Shown here one piece after another: positions 18,401 to 26,305 of a stretch of 64,000 nt of DNA (positions are counted from its first letter, which is position 1; every line of letters starts with the position of its first letter). The stretch is from an uncultured Eggerthellaceae bacterium (GTDB lineage Bacteria > Actinomycetota > Coriobacteriia > Coriobacteriales > Eggerthellaceae). A program made the translations under genes and the position numbers. Location of the stretch: NCBI GenBank assembly GCA_910589125.1, contig CAJURX010000004.1, positions 74,009 to 138,008 of the forward strand, in the 5' to 3' direction. Below the pieces are notes generated by a model, which was not told the DNA's origin, made no database searches, and saw only the letters and a list, made by a program, of their open reading frames with translations.

Positions 18401-18614
18401 TCTGCGTGAGCTCATCCTTCTTGGGCGAGATGCCCGTGGTCTCCGTATCTATGACCACGATGTTGCGGTCGTACTCGCCGAAGTCGGTCACCTGGGCGAT
18501 ATGGGGAAGCCGCTCATAGCGCTCCACGATGTCGGTGGGCGTGCCATCCGTCACCATCTCTCGCACACGCACCGGCACCTGCTCGCCCTCGTACAGGGAT
18601 GTATCTTCGCTCAT
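15453..18614 (-). CDS. DinG-family ATP-dependent helicase with N-terminal DEDDh exonuclease
   Basis: DNA repair enzyme of 1053 aa. The N-terminal 3-prime exonuclease (about 45-220) shows VVIDTETTGISPKKDELTQI and later DAAFVPEH / HNAEFDRN elements of the DEDDh fold. The XPD/DinG helicase follows: Walker A EAGTGVGKSMAYLVPA, cysteines in YPCLRKV and CLRRKCPFYGQSCYVF that could ligate a 4Fe-4S cluster, the DEAH box VVDEAHGAEAE, and C-terminal VRQAAGRLIRR. This fused architecture is common in Firmicutes and Actinobacteria. ATG with GAAGGTGG upstream. Divergent from the membrane-protein gene at 18704. Confidence 0.92.
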   Translation of the reverse strand: MSEDTSLYEGEQVPVRVREMVTDGTPTDIVERYERLPHIAQVTDFGEYDRNIVVIDTETTGISPKKDELTQIAAARLEQGKITDWYVTFVDPGMHIPDDISHLTHIYDEDVAGAPTPEEALKGLVEFAGDAKMVAHNAEFDRNFTTKHPAGYPLLESTWIDSLELSRISLPRMKSHRLIDLVRAFGAPLSTHRADDDVAALCAVYRILLAAISQMPEGLLFAISQLATSEEWSTQPLFAEFANMVFEWRVSTARRALEDASLDADAAFVPEHFSLRAVRRERIPKERRAAKADAAEMISAEVLEQANVRIDATGEGVRVLEFPSGGEVAEAFAPDGLVGGLYPDYEERAEQTEMACAVRDAFAASTNLCVEAGTGVGKSMAYLVPAALTAKRNGITVGVATKTNALLDQLVYKELPLLSSAMERDLVYAPLKGFSHYPCLRKVERLIESGAQTRMVMNEEKTQAPAIAGVLSFIEQTAYDDMDTLKVDFRVLPRSAITTTSHDCLRRKCPFYGQSCYVFGARKQAESADIVVTNQSLFFCDVAAEGGLLPPIRYWVVDEAHGAEAEARSALSLEIGLEALSKLTARVSAEGGARNVFDRAVRKVDVGDAPADGGLLAAVEGSDDARPEGASPQTPGTIFYALTSKAKSAGSAFGEAEAKFATRVRDLLQFDPNKKSSYDMTDIWINEHVRATTAFSEIVGCARDLIDAAEALISACQELVGFLDDVESAAVVQREIAAVALELKDLVHAADVVFVHPTDAYVCSATLSRKPEKGRGIKNDVIYAMLYNVGAALDETLYSNTRSVAFASATLTVNGSFEPFEHAMGLNASEQSRADMLALPSSYDFDENMAIYVVNDIDEPNSQRYLGQLKRLLVDAHVANGGSMLTLFTNKKEMESCFSEVSSSLKENDLRLVCQKWGVSVKNLRDDFLKDETLSLFALKSFWEGFDAPGDALTGVIIPKLPFSKPTDPLSCERAARDDAAWRHYVLPQAVLEVRQAAGRLIRRASDTGVLIMTDARLISKGYGKVFLRSLPSKNVSFVSTEELLEALRARTR

Positions 18615-18683
18615 GAACCACCTTCGGATCCGCGGGAACCTCCGACCATTCTACCCGTTCCCATGAGGCGGTCATGCGGCAGG

Positions 18684-18692
18684 TGCTATACT
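18684..18692 (+). promoter_or_regulatory. Extended -10 promoter, leaderless transcript likely
   Basis: TGCTATACT (TGn plus TATACT) ends 12 nt before the ATG at 18704, so transcription should begin within a few bases of the start codon. No clear -35 is visible. Confidence 0.55.
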
Positions 18693-18703
18693 CACGCTCC
18701 ATC

Positions 18704-19348
18704 ATGACTGAGTATCTTGGGAAATACGCTGACTTCCAGACCGTCTCGAAGAAGGATTCCGGCATCCTGCTCGGAGCAGACAACTCCGTGGGGGATATCT
18801 ACGACATCCACGTGCTCTTGGAAGATGGCGAACAGCGCGCCTGGTTGGAGAATCGCTTCGGGCAGCGCATCGGCTTCTTGGACGAGCCCACATCGCGCAC
18901 GATGAGGACGCTCCAAGCAGAGGGGCTCACAACGCACGCCGTCCTCTCCTTCGTCGCATTCACCGATCATCCCGATGAGGGGCATTATTGGGGGCAGGTC
19001 GCGCTCATCTGCTTCAAGAGCACAGGGCCGGATGCTCCTGCATTCGAGGCATTCCTGGCGAACGTAGCGAAGCGCATGGGCGAAGGCACGCGCATCAAGG
19101 TCGATCTCGGATCCGAGGGCGTCGCCAAGCTGGTGGAGTCGAAGGGCACGTGGCTCCCTTCGCAGACGGTCCCCTTGCCTGAGAACGAGAAGGGCACGGC
19201 CTATCTCAAGCGCCGTCGCAAGCTCACCGAGCGCGCTATCGACAAAGGGCGCGCAGGCAACAAGGGTTGCTACATCATCAGCTGGGCGTTCTTGCTCGTC
19301 GCGGTCGCGCTCATCATGTTCGGGCTCCATTCCTGCGGCGCATTCTGA
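18704..19348 (+). CDS. C-terminally membrane-anchored protein, function unknown
   Basis: Not recognised. The 214-aa protein is soluble over about residues 1-190 and then has a single C-terminal transmembrane helix (CYIISWAFLLVAVALIMFGL) followed by a few residues, so it is probably tail-anchored with a cytoplasmic domain. An upstream ATG at 18674 is excluded because it precedes the extended -10 element at 18684-18692. The chosen ATG lies 12 nt after that -10, implying a leaderless mRNA. Lys/Arg clusters precede the membrane helix. It is a lone plus-strand gene divergent from dinG and convergent with the sensor kinase. Confidence 0.75.
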   Translation: MTEYLGKYADFQTVSKKDSGILLGADNSVGDIYDIHVLLEDGEQRAWLENRFGQRIGFLDEPTSRTMRTLQAEGLTTHAVLSFVAFTDHPDEGHYWGQVALICFKSTGPDAPAFEAFLANVAKRMGEGTRIKVDLGSEGVAKLVESKGTWLPSQTVPLPENEKGTAYLKRRRKLTERAIDKGRAGNKGCYIISWAFLLVAVALIMFGLHSCGAF

Positions 19349-19470
19349 GCGCGCACGCCTGAGCGCACGCTATCCTGAGACCCCGCTCGCATCACACAGC
19401 TTCGCGATGATGCGCGATCAACGCATCCTGCCAGGGTTGCCGATCACCGCATCATGAGATCCTGACGGTG

Positions 19471-19600
19471 GGCTTAGCCTTGGCTATCGAAGACCCCCCC
19501 CCGGCGGCCTTTTCCCATCACACGTCCTCCAAGGTGCTCCTGCGCAGGGGGCGTGGCCTCAACCCTCGCTAACGAAGAACCCCCCCCGTGCGCGTCTTTC
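19471..19600. repeat. Duplicated poly-C/poly-G tail at the end of the sensor-kinase gene
   Basis: Two imperfect copies about 90 bp apart each contain a homopolymer (nine C at 19494-19502, eight C at 19580-19587 on the plus strand) followed in minus-strand sense by a TTCGWTAGC-like segment and a stop codon. The second run lies inside the kinase coding sequence. Gain or loss of one base there would change the C-terminus of the protein. Confidence 0.55.
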
Positions 19601-21529
19601 CATAGCACGAACCGCAATGCGCGCCTGGGCGATGGATTTCTCCTCATCGTACAAGGGGAAGTACAACGTGAACACCGATCCAACGCCCTTCTCGCCCTTG
19701 ACGCTGACGCGCCCATGATGGCGGTCCACGATCTCCTTGACCAGCGCAAGGCCAACGCCCAGTCCGCCGCCTTCCTTCGCACGACCGGAATCCGCACGCC
19801 AGAAGCGCGAGAATACCATCTTCTCCTCATCAGGCGAGAGCCCGATGCCCGTATCAGCCACGGAGATGGCAGCCATGCGGCCTTCGCGCGCGACCGATAT
19901 GGTGATGGAGCCGCCTTCGTCTGTGTAGCGCACGGCATTCGAGACCAGGTTCGCAACGGCCTGCTTGATGAGGTCCTCGTCCCCGATGGTCTTGATGCCT
20001 GGCTGCGCATCCAGATGGACGGACAACCCCGATTCCTCTATGAACGCCTCGTGGGATATGACCATGTCGTCAGCCAGATCGGAGAGGTTGACCACCTCTT
20101 CGCGCATCGGCTGCGAGCGCATCTCCATGCGAGAGAGCTTCAACAGCGCATCCACCAGCTTCGAGAGGCGAGCCACCTCGGCATCCACGAGCATCAGATG
20201 CTCGTCATCGCGCTCGTACACGCCATCGATCATGGCTTCCACGGTGGCCTGGATGGCCATGAGCGGCGTGCGCAGCTCATGCGCTACATCGGAGGTGAGC
20301 CGCTGCTCCATCTTGCGATCGCGCTCGAACGATGCCGCCATGTCGTCGATGGTAGCGCCCAAGCACGATATCTCGTTGTCGCCCTGCATGCCCGTCCTGG
20401 CGGACAGATTGCCATTCGAGAGCTCGCGGACCGTCTTCGTCACGGTGCCCACCGGCTTCACGAGGGAGCGAGCGAGCAGGATGCCCAGCAAGAGCGCGAT
20501 CACGAGCGAGATGCCAGCCGCATACATCAGCCCCGCATACATGTTCCGCTGGAACTCGCGGTCCACCTTGCTCATGAGCGTATTGGACCCGTATACCCAC
20601 ACGCGCACGTTTCCGACGGTCTGGCCGTGGTGCTCGATGGGCGTGATGGCGATCTGCGTAGCCGAGCTGGGGCTGTTCTGCAGGGAATCCCCCGTCGAGG
20701 AGTTGTAGAGCGTGTTCCCGCCCACATCAGACACCACGACGCCCAGCTCCTCGGAGCTGCTCGCCACTTCGATGGCCGGTGTCAGCGTATCGCCCTCAAG
20801 GCTCAGCGTCTTCTCATAGATGGTGGCCATGCGATTCGCCGTCTGCTCGGCCAGGTTCTCGATGTTGGCCGCGGCATAGGTGTTGAAGAACTGGCTCCAG
20901 ATGAAGGCGACGGCACCGATGCAGATGCCGACGGTCAGCAAGGAGACCATCACGAAGGAGAGGATGGCGCGCGCCTTGTATGAGAGCGAGAAGCGCATCT
21001 TCGACCCATTGGCACCCTTGGGTGCGCGGCGGGGATGAGGTTGGTTGGTGCGCTTGACGGGTCCGTTGGATGCAGCGCTCTCTTTGGAAGCCGTGGACCC
21101 TGCGGCAGCCGAACCAGCAGACGGCGCAGCTTCGGCACCCTCCGGGGCATCTGACGCATCTGCAGGAGCGCCCACCGCTTCTGAGGCATCTGCTGCAACG
21201 GCTCCCATGACCGTTCCCGCCACAGGAGCGTCTACCAGAGCAACCTCTGACGCATCATCGAGCATCGGCGAAGGCGCTCCCTCATCGAAGAGCGCATCCT
21301 CTGATGCACGTGTGCCTTCCAGGGGCGTATCGAAGATCGACCTCAGCGCGGGGCAGACGAAGTTGGGGTCATCGATATCCAGAGAACTGGGCGCCTCTCC
21401 TGCCACCTCTTTGATGGCAGCCTCTTCGGCCGCAAGGTCCTCCTCATCGAAGGCAAAGCCGACAGGCACGACCACGGGACCGGGCCGCTGCTGACCCTGC
21501 CCATCCATATGGGTATCCTCTGTGCTCAT
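19559..21529 (-). CDS. Sensor histidine kinase, OmpR-type partner
   Basis: Membrane sensor kinase of 656 aa. An unusually long acidic, Ala-rich N-terminus (1-175) precedes the first transmembrane helix (186-210). Then come an extracellular sensor (211-330), a second helix (331-353), HAMP (354-405), HisKA with phospho-accepting His417 in SDVAHELRTPL, and HATPase with NLVSNAVRYT, DTGIGL and GGGLGVGLAL. ATG at 21529; an in-frame ATG at 21508 has a better-spaced AGAGGA and could be the true start. The response regulator ends 27 bp upstream, so the two form an operon. The 3-prime end carries an eight-G tract: loss of one G would add about 33 residues ending RRGGVFDSQG, resembling the present end ARGGFFVSEG. 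Confidence 0.93.
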   Translation of the reverse strand: MSTEDTHMDGQGQQRPGPVVVPVGFAFDEEDLAAEEAAIKEVAGEAPSSLDIDDPNFVCPALRSIFDTPLEGTRASEDALFDEGAPSPMLDDASEVALVDAPVAGTVMGAVAADASEAVGAPADASDAPEGAEAAPSAGSAAAGSTASKESAASNGPVKRTNQPHPRRAPKGANGSKMRFSLSYKARAILSFVMVSLLTVGICIGAVAFIWSQFFNTYAAANIENLAEQTANRMATIYEKTLSLEGDTLTPAIEVASSSEELGVVVSDVGGNTLYNSSTGDSLQNSPSSATQIAITPIEHHGQTVGNVRVWVYGSNTLMSKVDREFQRNMYAGLMYAAGISLVIALLLGILLARSLVKPVGTVTKTVRELSNGNLSARTGMQGDNEISCLGATIDDMAASFERDRKMEQRLTSDVAHELRTPLMAIQATVEAMIDGVYERDDEHLMLVDAEVARLSKLVDALLKLSRMEMRSQPMREEVVNLSDLADDMVISHEAFIEESGLSVHLDAQPGIKTIGDEDLIKQAVANLVSNAVRYTDEGGSITISVAREGRMAAISVADTGIGLSPDEEKMVFSRFWRADSGRAKEGGGLGVGLALVKEIVDRHHGRVSVKGEKGVGSVFTLYFPLYDEEKSIAQARIAVRAMERRARGGFFVSEG

Positions 21530-21556
21530 CCTGCCTTGTGCGCCCCTGCTTCTCTC

Positions 21557-22261
21557 TTACTTCTTGTTCGGATCCTCGAAACGATACCCGACTCCGTGGA
21601 CCGTGTGGAGCCATTTCGGGCTGCGCGGATTATCTCCAAGCTTCGCTCGCAGATTCTTCACATGGCTGTCGATGGTACGCTCATAGCCTTCGAAGTCATA
21701 CCCGAGCACCTTCTCCACCAGCTCCATGCGCGAATAGACGCGCCCTGGATAGCGCGAGAGCGTGGTCAGCAGCTTGAACTCGGATGCCGTGAGCTCGATC
21801 TCCTCGCCGTTGACCAGGACCTTGTGCCCTGATACGTCGATGGTGAGCTCGCCGAATTCCAGCACCTCGCGCAGCGGCTCCGAATCGGAGTGCACGCGGC
21901 GCAGGAGCGCACGCGCACGCGCCACGAGCTCGCGCGGGGAGAATGGCTTGACCAGGTAGTCATCCGCACCCAGCTCAAGGCCGATGATGCGGTCCTCCAC
22001 CTCGCCCTTCGCCGTGAGCATGATGATGGGCACATCGGATGTGTCGCGGATCACGCTGCATACGCGCTCGCCGGAGATGGTGGGCAGCATGAGATCGAGG
22101 ATGATGAGGTCGAAGCTGTGCTTGGCGAATTCATCCAGCGCTTCCTGCCCATCACCCACGGCGGTCACCCAATAGCCCTCTTTCTCCAGATAGGCCGTCA
22201 CCGCTTCGCGGATGCTCTTCTCATCCTCCACCAGAAGGATCCGCCTTGTCTCAGAGCTCAT
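21557..22261 (-). CDS. OmpR/PhoB-family response regulator
   Basis: Two-component regulator of 234 aa from the ATG preceded by GAGGAGA. The receiver domain has the acidic pair in LLVEDEKS, phospho-accepting Asp56 in IILDLMLP, and a Lys in VKPFSPREL. The C-terminal winged helix (about 135-232) contains LTASEFKLLTTLSRYPGRVYSR and the recognition region TIDSHVKNLRAKLG, then VHGVGYRFE. It is transcribed with the downstream sensor kinase. Regulon unknown. Confidence 0.95.
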   Translation of the reverse strand: MSSETRRILLVEDEKSIREAVTAYLEKEGYWVTAVGDGQEALDEFAKHSFDLIILDLMLPTISGERVCSVIRDTSDVPIIMLTAKGEVEDRIIGLELGADDYLVKPFSPRELVARARALLRRVHSDSEPLREVLEFGELTIDVSGHKVLVNGEEIELTASEFKLLTTLSRYPGRVYSRMELVEKVLGYDFEGYERTIDSHVKNLRAKLGDNPRSPKWLHTVHGVGYRFEDPNKK

Positions 22262-22379
22262 ATCCGAGTCTCCTCTCTGATCTGCGAACAGCGCCGAGCG
22301 TGCGAAGCTCGCCCGAAGCATCGCGATTTGCTGATATTGTAGCCTTTGCGGCGCATGTGGTGACGAGAGGTTATCCGTT

Positions 22380-22388
22380 TGACATAAT
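22380..22388 (+). promoter_or_regulatory. Extended -10 promoter of the Tat-exported protein gene
   Basis: TGACATAAT (TGn plus CATAAT). The expected transcription start, about 7 nt downstream, coincides with the A of the ATG at 22395, implying a leaderless mRNA. Confidence 0.5.
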
Positions 22389-22394
22389 GGCCGG

Positions 22395-23975
22395 ATGCAA
22401 GAACGCAGAGACAGACCAACGCCACGCAAGCGCATGGCGGGTCATGGCACCACGCCACCGGATCATCGGCTCGAGAGCGCGAGCGCGGCGCGCCGTCGCG
22501 CGCGAGCTGCGACGATCAAGAGCAGAGGCGCCCATCCTTCCCGCTCTCATGCGCGCTCATCTCACGAGCAGGCATCAGGCAGCCCCCTTTCCGCGCTGGC
22601 CGAATCCGGCATCACGCGCAGACAGCTCTTCATGGGAGCTGCGGGCCTCGTAGCTGCTGCGGCCGTTGCGGGTGGTGCATATGCCCTCACTTCGAGCAGC
22701 AAGGCGAATGCGGACACCTCCGAGGAGTCCCTGACCGTACCCGCAGATAAGGTATTCACTACCGAGCAATGCGAATACATGGAGGATGCGAAGGGCTTCG
22801 TCTCCCTGAGGACGCGCGCGTCGCTCCCCTTCGGCACCATCCTCACCGCATGCAGCGACTCCGTTGCCGCATGCCTCATACCCACCGAGGCCGCTGATCC
22901 GCTCGTGCAGATCAGCCTGCTCCATCTCGGATCGGGAAACCTCACCCCCGCATTGAAGGCTGCAGCGGGCAGAGAGGAGGGCTTCCAGATCCTGGATGCG
23001 CGCGCCCATGGAGGCGGCTTGGTGTGGCTCGAATCCAACCTCACCACTGGGCAGTGGCGCGTGTATTCCACCACGCTCGACGGAGCTTCGGTGGGAGAGC
23101 CCATCATGGCAGAAGAGCGCGATGGAGCGTGGAGCCTACCTTCCCTTGCGGTCTCCGATGGATTCGCATGGTGGCAGACCTCTCCGACCGACACCAAGGA
23201 CAAGTCGCTCACCTCCCAGCTCTGCCGCACGCCCTTCGGGCAGGGATCCGATTCCGTGGATATCGTGGCAGAATCCCCGGGCGGCTTCGCCTGCGCACCC
23301 GCGCCCGCGGGGACAGGCATCGCCTCCGCCATCTCGGAGAGCAGGTCAGGGAGCGTCTGGACGCTCATCTATGCAGATGACGAAGCCGGGCAGATCACCG
23401 ATTCGCTCACGATGCCAGCCACCATGAAGCCGCAGAACGTCTCCTATGGGCCGAACGGCTTCGGATTCACCTTCGACAGCATCTACCAAGTGGGTGACGG
23501 CATCTCCAACCTGGGCACCTATACGCCAGCGAACCCCATCTCCCTGACCGTCGCACAAGCAGAGCAGGACGCGCTCGCAGGGATCAAGAGCGAACGAGAA
23601 GCCGCGGCGAAGGGCAACGCAGAGGTGCAGCTGACCGATGCGGACTACGCAACGGCGAAGGCTCAGGCTGAGGACGCTGTGTGCAGCCTGTACAGCGCAG
23701 CGGAATGGTTCCGCTTCCCCCGCGCTCCGATCACGCCCCCCGCCTTCACGGGCAATTGGGTGTTCGTCAAATCCACGAACGTGGTGGCAGCCGTGAACCT
23801 GGATGCGCGCAAGTACGTCACGATCACCACGGAATCAGCGACGCAAGGCTACGGCGAATACCTTGCCACCTCAGGCACCTCAAGCCGCATCGTCACCTTT
23901 GCGAATGTGGATTACACGCCCATGGATGGCGAGCAGATCAGAGAGTGCACGGTGCGCGTCTGGGAGACCGTCTGA
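22395..23975 (+). CDS. Tat-exported, membrane-anchored or secreted protein of unknown function
   Basis: Protein of 526 aa. After a long basic N-terminal tail (about 75 residues rich in Arg/Ala/Ser) comes a twin-arginine-like signal ITRRQLFMGAAGL and a hydrophobic segment ending in AYALTS. The exported part (about 105-526) is Ser/Thr/Gly-rich and predicted beta-rich, with recurring units of the style FVSLRTRASLPFG, GGLVWLESNL and FAWWQTSPT that suggest a beta-propeller; this is a visual impression only. The 75-residue extension before the Tat motif is unusual. The start is supported by the -10 at 22383-22388. Faces the two-component genes divergently and the TauE gene convergently. Confidence 0.75.
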   Translation: MQERRDRPTPRKRMAGHGTTPPDHRLESASAARRRARAATIKSRGAHPSRSHARSSHEQASGSPLSALAESGITRRQLFMGAAGLVAAAAVAGGAYALTSSSKANADTSEESLTVPADKVFTTEQCEYMEDAKGFVSLRTRASLPFGTILTACSDSVAACLIPTEAADPLVQISLLHLGSGNLTPALKAAAGREEGFQILDARAHGGGLVWLESNLTTGQWRVYSTTLDGASVGEPIMAEERDGAWSLPSLAVSDGFAWWQTSPTDTKDKSLTSQLCRTPFGQGSDSVDIVAESPGGFACAPAPAGTGIASAISESRSGSVWTLIYADDEAGQITDSLTMPATMKPQNVSYGPNGFGFTFDSIYQVGDGISNLGTYTPANPISLTVAQAEQDALAGIKSEREAAAKGNAEVQLTDADYATAKAQAEDAVCSLYSAAEWFRFPRAPITPPAFTGNWVFVKSTNVVAAVNLDARKYVTITTESATQGYGEYLATSGTSSRIVTFANVDYTPMDGEQIRECTVRVWETV

Positions 23976-24035
23976 CCCTACCCGAAGCCACGGGGCGGCG
24001 AGATGCTGTCCAAGCCCGGCTCCGAATGCCGACTC

Positions 24036-24929
24036 CTACAGCTGATCAATGACCAAGAGTACCGAAGCCACGAGCAAGAACGATCCGAATATGAAGCGAA
24101 GCGCCAGCTCGGGTACGTGCTTGAGCAGCTTCGATCCAATGACCGCTCCTGGAATGGCGCCGGCAGCCACGCAGACGCCCACCACCCAGTTCACATTCCC
24201 CAGAAGCGCCTGCATCACGGTCCCAGGGATGGCGAGGAGCAGCACGCTGATCAGCGACGTCCCACTGGTCATCTTCATGGGCATCCCCAGAAGCTGCATG
24301 AATAGCGGGATGATGAGGAATCCACCGCCTAGGCCCACATAACCCGACAAGACCCCTGCCACGAGGCCGATCGCGCCAGCGCAGGCGATGGGCCTCGCTC
24401 CGCCGGGAACGACGTATGCGGATGCAGCTTCATCCACGCACTCCGCCTCCGCTGCACGGACCACGGCATCACGCTCTGCTCGCACCGCATCAGCCGCCAC
24501 ATCTGTCATATCTTCTGTTGGACCATGCGCAGCAGCACGCTCGCGCTTCAGGAGACCGAAGGCCTTCGTCAGCATCGTCATGGACGAATACGCGATGACC
24601 GCCGCAGCCGCCACCATGGTCATCCAATCAGACGAGATGGATGCGAGCCAGACGCCCACCGGAGACGTGAGAGCACCACCGATGCCCGCCGCAAGCCCGA
24701 AGCGAAGGACGCATGACCCGCGCCGCAGATGGGTCACGACACCCGTGATGGATGTGGGGATGATGGTGAACATGGATGTTGCCGTAGCGCCCAGGGCAGG
24801 CATGCCGAATGCCAGCTTGAACACGGGTACGAGGATGGTGCCCCCGCCGACGCCGAGCAGACCGGACAAGATGCCCACGGTGATCCCAACGCAGAGGAAC
24901 ACCACCAATGAAGCGAATGTCACATCCAC
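24036..24929 (-). CDS. TauE/SafE-family anion exporter
   Basis: Integral membrane protein of 297 aa predicted to export sulfite, sulfoacetate or a similar anion. About eight hydrophobic helices are visible, with the two glycine-rich family repeats GLLGVGGGTILVPVF near residue 20 and GYVGLGGGFLIIPLF near 185. A charged cytoplasmic loop of about 60 residues (ERAAAHGPTEDMTDV) separates the halves. GTG start with AGGGC upstream. It lies 24 bp after the glycosyltransferase on the same strand and is probably co-transcribed. Confidence 0.9.
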   Translation of the reverse strand: MDVTFASLVVFLCVGITVGILSGLLGVGGGTILVPVFKLAFGMPALGATATSMFTIIPTSITGVVTHLRRGSCVLRFGLAAGIGGALTSPVGVWLASISSDWMTMVAAAAVIAYSSMTMLTKAFGLLKRERAAAHGPTEDMTDVAADAVRAERDAVVRAAEAECVDEAASAYVVPGGARPIACAGAIGLVAGVLSGYVGLGGGFLIIPLFMQLLGMPMKMTSGTSLISVLLLAIPGTVMQALLGNVNWVVGVCVAAGAIPGAVIGSKLLKHVPELALRFIFGSFLLVASVLLVIDQL

Positions 24930-24953
24930 GGCACAAGCCCTCTGAGAGGTGTA

Positions 24954-26267
24954 TCAGGCGTCGTTCAGATCGAGGCGGATCTGACTGGTCATGCCCGGAT
25001 CCACATGAGCCTCGCGCCCCGGAATCTGCGGCACCTCTGCCACGTCCACCTGCTCCATGACGGGCTCCTGTCCCAGCAGAGCCGACTGCACGAGCGCGTT
25101 CGTCAGCAGCTTATCGGAGTCCATGCGCTCCATGATCTGCGGCCAGGTGCGCTGGAACTCGAAGTAGTTCGCGCAATGCTCCTCCGCATAGCGCTTCGCC
25201 TCACCCATGGCCTCCCTCGCCGCACGCCGGTATGCCTTCTTGTCGGGGCGCACCAAGCTCCGCAAGAACGCCGTGATGGCGATGCGCCGCTGCAACCCAC
25301 GCTCCAAGAAGGGACCCGGATAGGGCTTCAATGACTGCGGCGAGATGCGCAAGAGGTCGATCAGCGAATAGCTGTACTCCAGCTTGTCATGCTCATAGAG
25401 CCAGCGGAAGATATCCTGACGGAAACGCTGCCCCTCATGCTTGGTCTTGGGCGGAAGATGACGCAGCTGCCATTCGTTGTCGAACCAGATATCGGATCCA
25501 TACATGCGCAGATTCAGCATGTAGTCCAGATCCTCGCCGCGCGGGATCCATGGGTCGAACGCCAACCTGCGATAGGCCTCCTTATGGATGGCGAGGCAGC
25601 CACCGCAGACATGGTTGCTGCGAGACAGGCGCGGGCCCGCCATGGCCTGCCTGATCCAGTCATTGAACGCACCGCCCTGCTGCCAGAAGCGGTTGTACCA
25701 ACGGTCCTCCCATTTGGAATAGTAGGAGCCTTGGTCATTGATGTAGTAGCCCGTCTTGGCAAGGATGGGAACGCCCTTCTTCGTGAGCTTGCCCAACCCG
25801 TAGACCGCCTTGCGCATGAACGCCGGGTCATCCAGCACCTCGTCATCATCCAGGAAGATGACGGCTTCGAAGCCCAGCGCGTTCGCTACGACCAGGCCCA
25901 GATTGCGAACAGCGCCATATCCGCGCAGCCCGATCTCCTGGTTCACATCCGTGATGCCCAACTGCTCCATCCGCTGACGGACCAAGTCGAGCTCCACATT
26001 GCCGATGACCAACGTGGACAGCTTCGGATGCGCGGCGGTGACGCTCCGGACCTTCGCGGCAGCTTCAGCCTCTATCCCGCGATCTGCTGCCACCAATACG
26101 ATGACGAGCCCGAGATGCTCCACCCCTTCAAGGGAGGTCAAGCATCTATCGAGCTCGCCATCATCATTGATATTCGTCGTGTGATCGTAGTTCCCGACGA
26201 TCCCCCGCACCTCGGAGCGCCTGCGCGTCCCGGTGACGAAGGTCGGGATGACCACTGCTGGATTCAC
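24954..26267 (-). CDS. Family 2 glycosyltransferase
   Basis: Predicted cytoplasmic GT-A glycosyltransferase of 437 aa acting in cell-surface polysaccharide or glycoprotein synthesis. It begins MNPAVVIPTFVTG. The nucleotide-sugar/metal DxD element is VIFLDDDEVLDD at about 139-146, and a catalytic-type WIPRGEDLDYMLNLRM segment follows. There is no transmembrane helix. GTG start with AGGGAAG at good spacing. Sits between a membrane-anchored protein (38 bp upstream) and TauE, forming a probable three-gene operon. Donor and acceptor unknown. Confidence 0.85.
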   Translation of the reverse strand: MNPAVVIPTFVTGTRRRSEVRGIVGNYDHTTNINDDGELDRCLTSLEGVEHLGLVIVLVAADRGIEAEAAAKVRSVTAAHPKLSTLVIGNVELDLVRQRMEQLGITDVNQEIGLRGYGAVRNLGLVVANALGFEAVIFLDDDEVLDDPAFMRKAVYGLGKLTKKGVPILAKTGYYINDQGSYYSKWEDRWYNRFWQQGGAFNDWIRQAMAGPRLSRSNHVCGGCLAIHKEAYRRLAFDPWIPRGEDLDYMLNLRMYGSDIWFDNEWQLRHLPPKTKHEGQRFRQDIFRWLYEHDKLEYSYSLIDLLRISPQSLKPYPGPFLERGLQRRIAITAFLRSLVRPDKKAYRRAAREAMGEAKRYAEEHCANYFEFQRTWPQIMERMDSDKLLTNALVQSALLGQEPVMEQVDVAEVPQIPGREAHVDPGMTSQIRLDLNDA

Positions 26268-26305
26268 GTGCGCTTCCCTGCGCTATCCGGCTATCCGGAA
26301 CCCAG

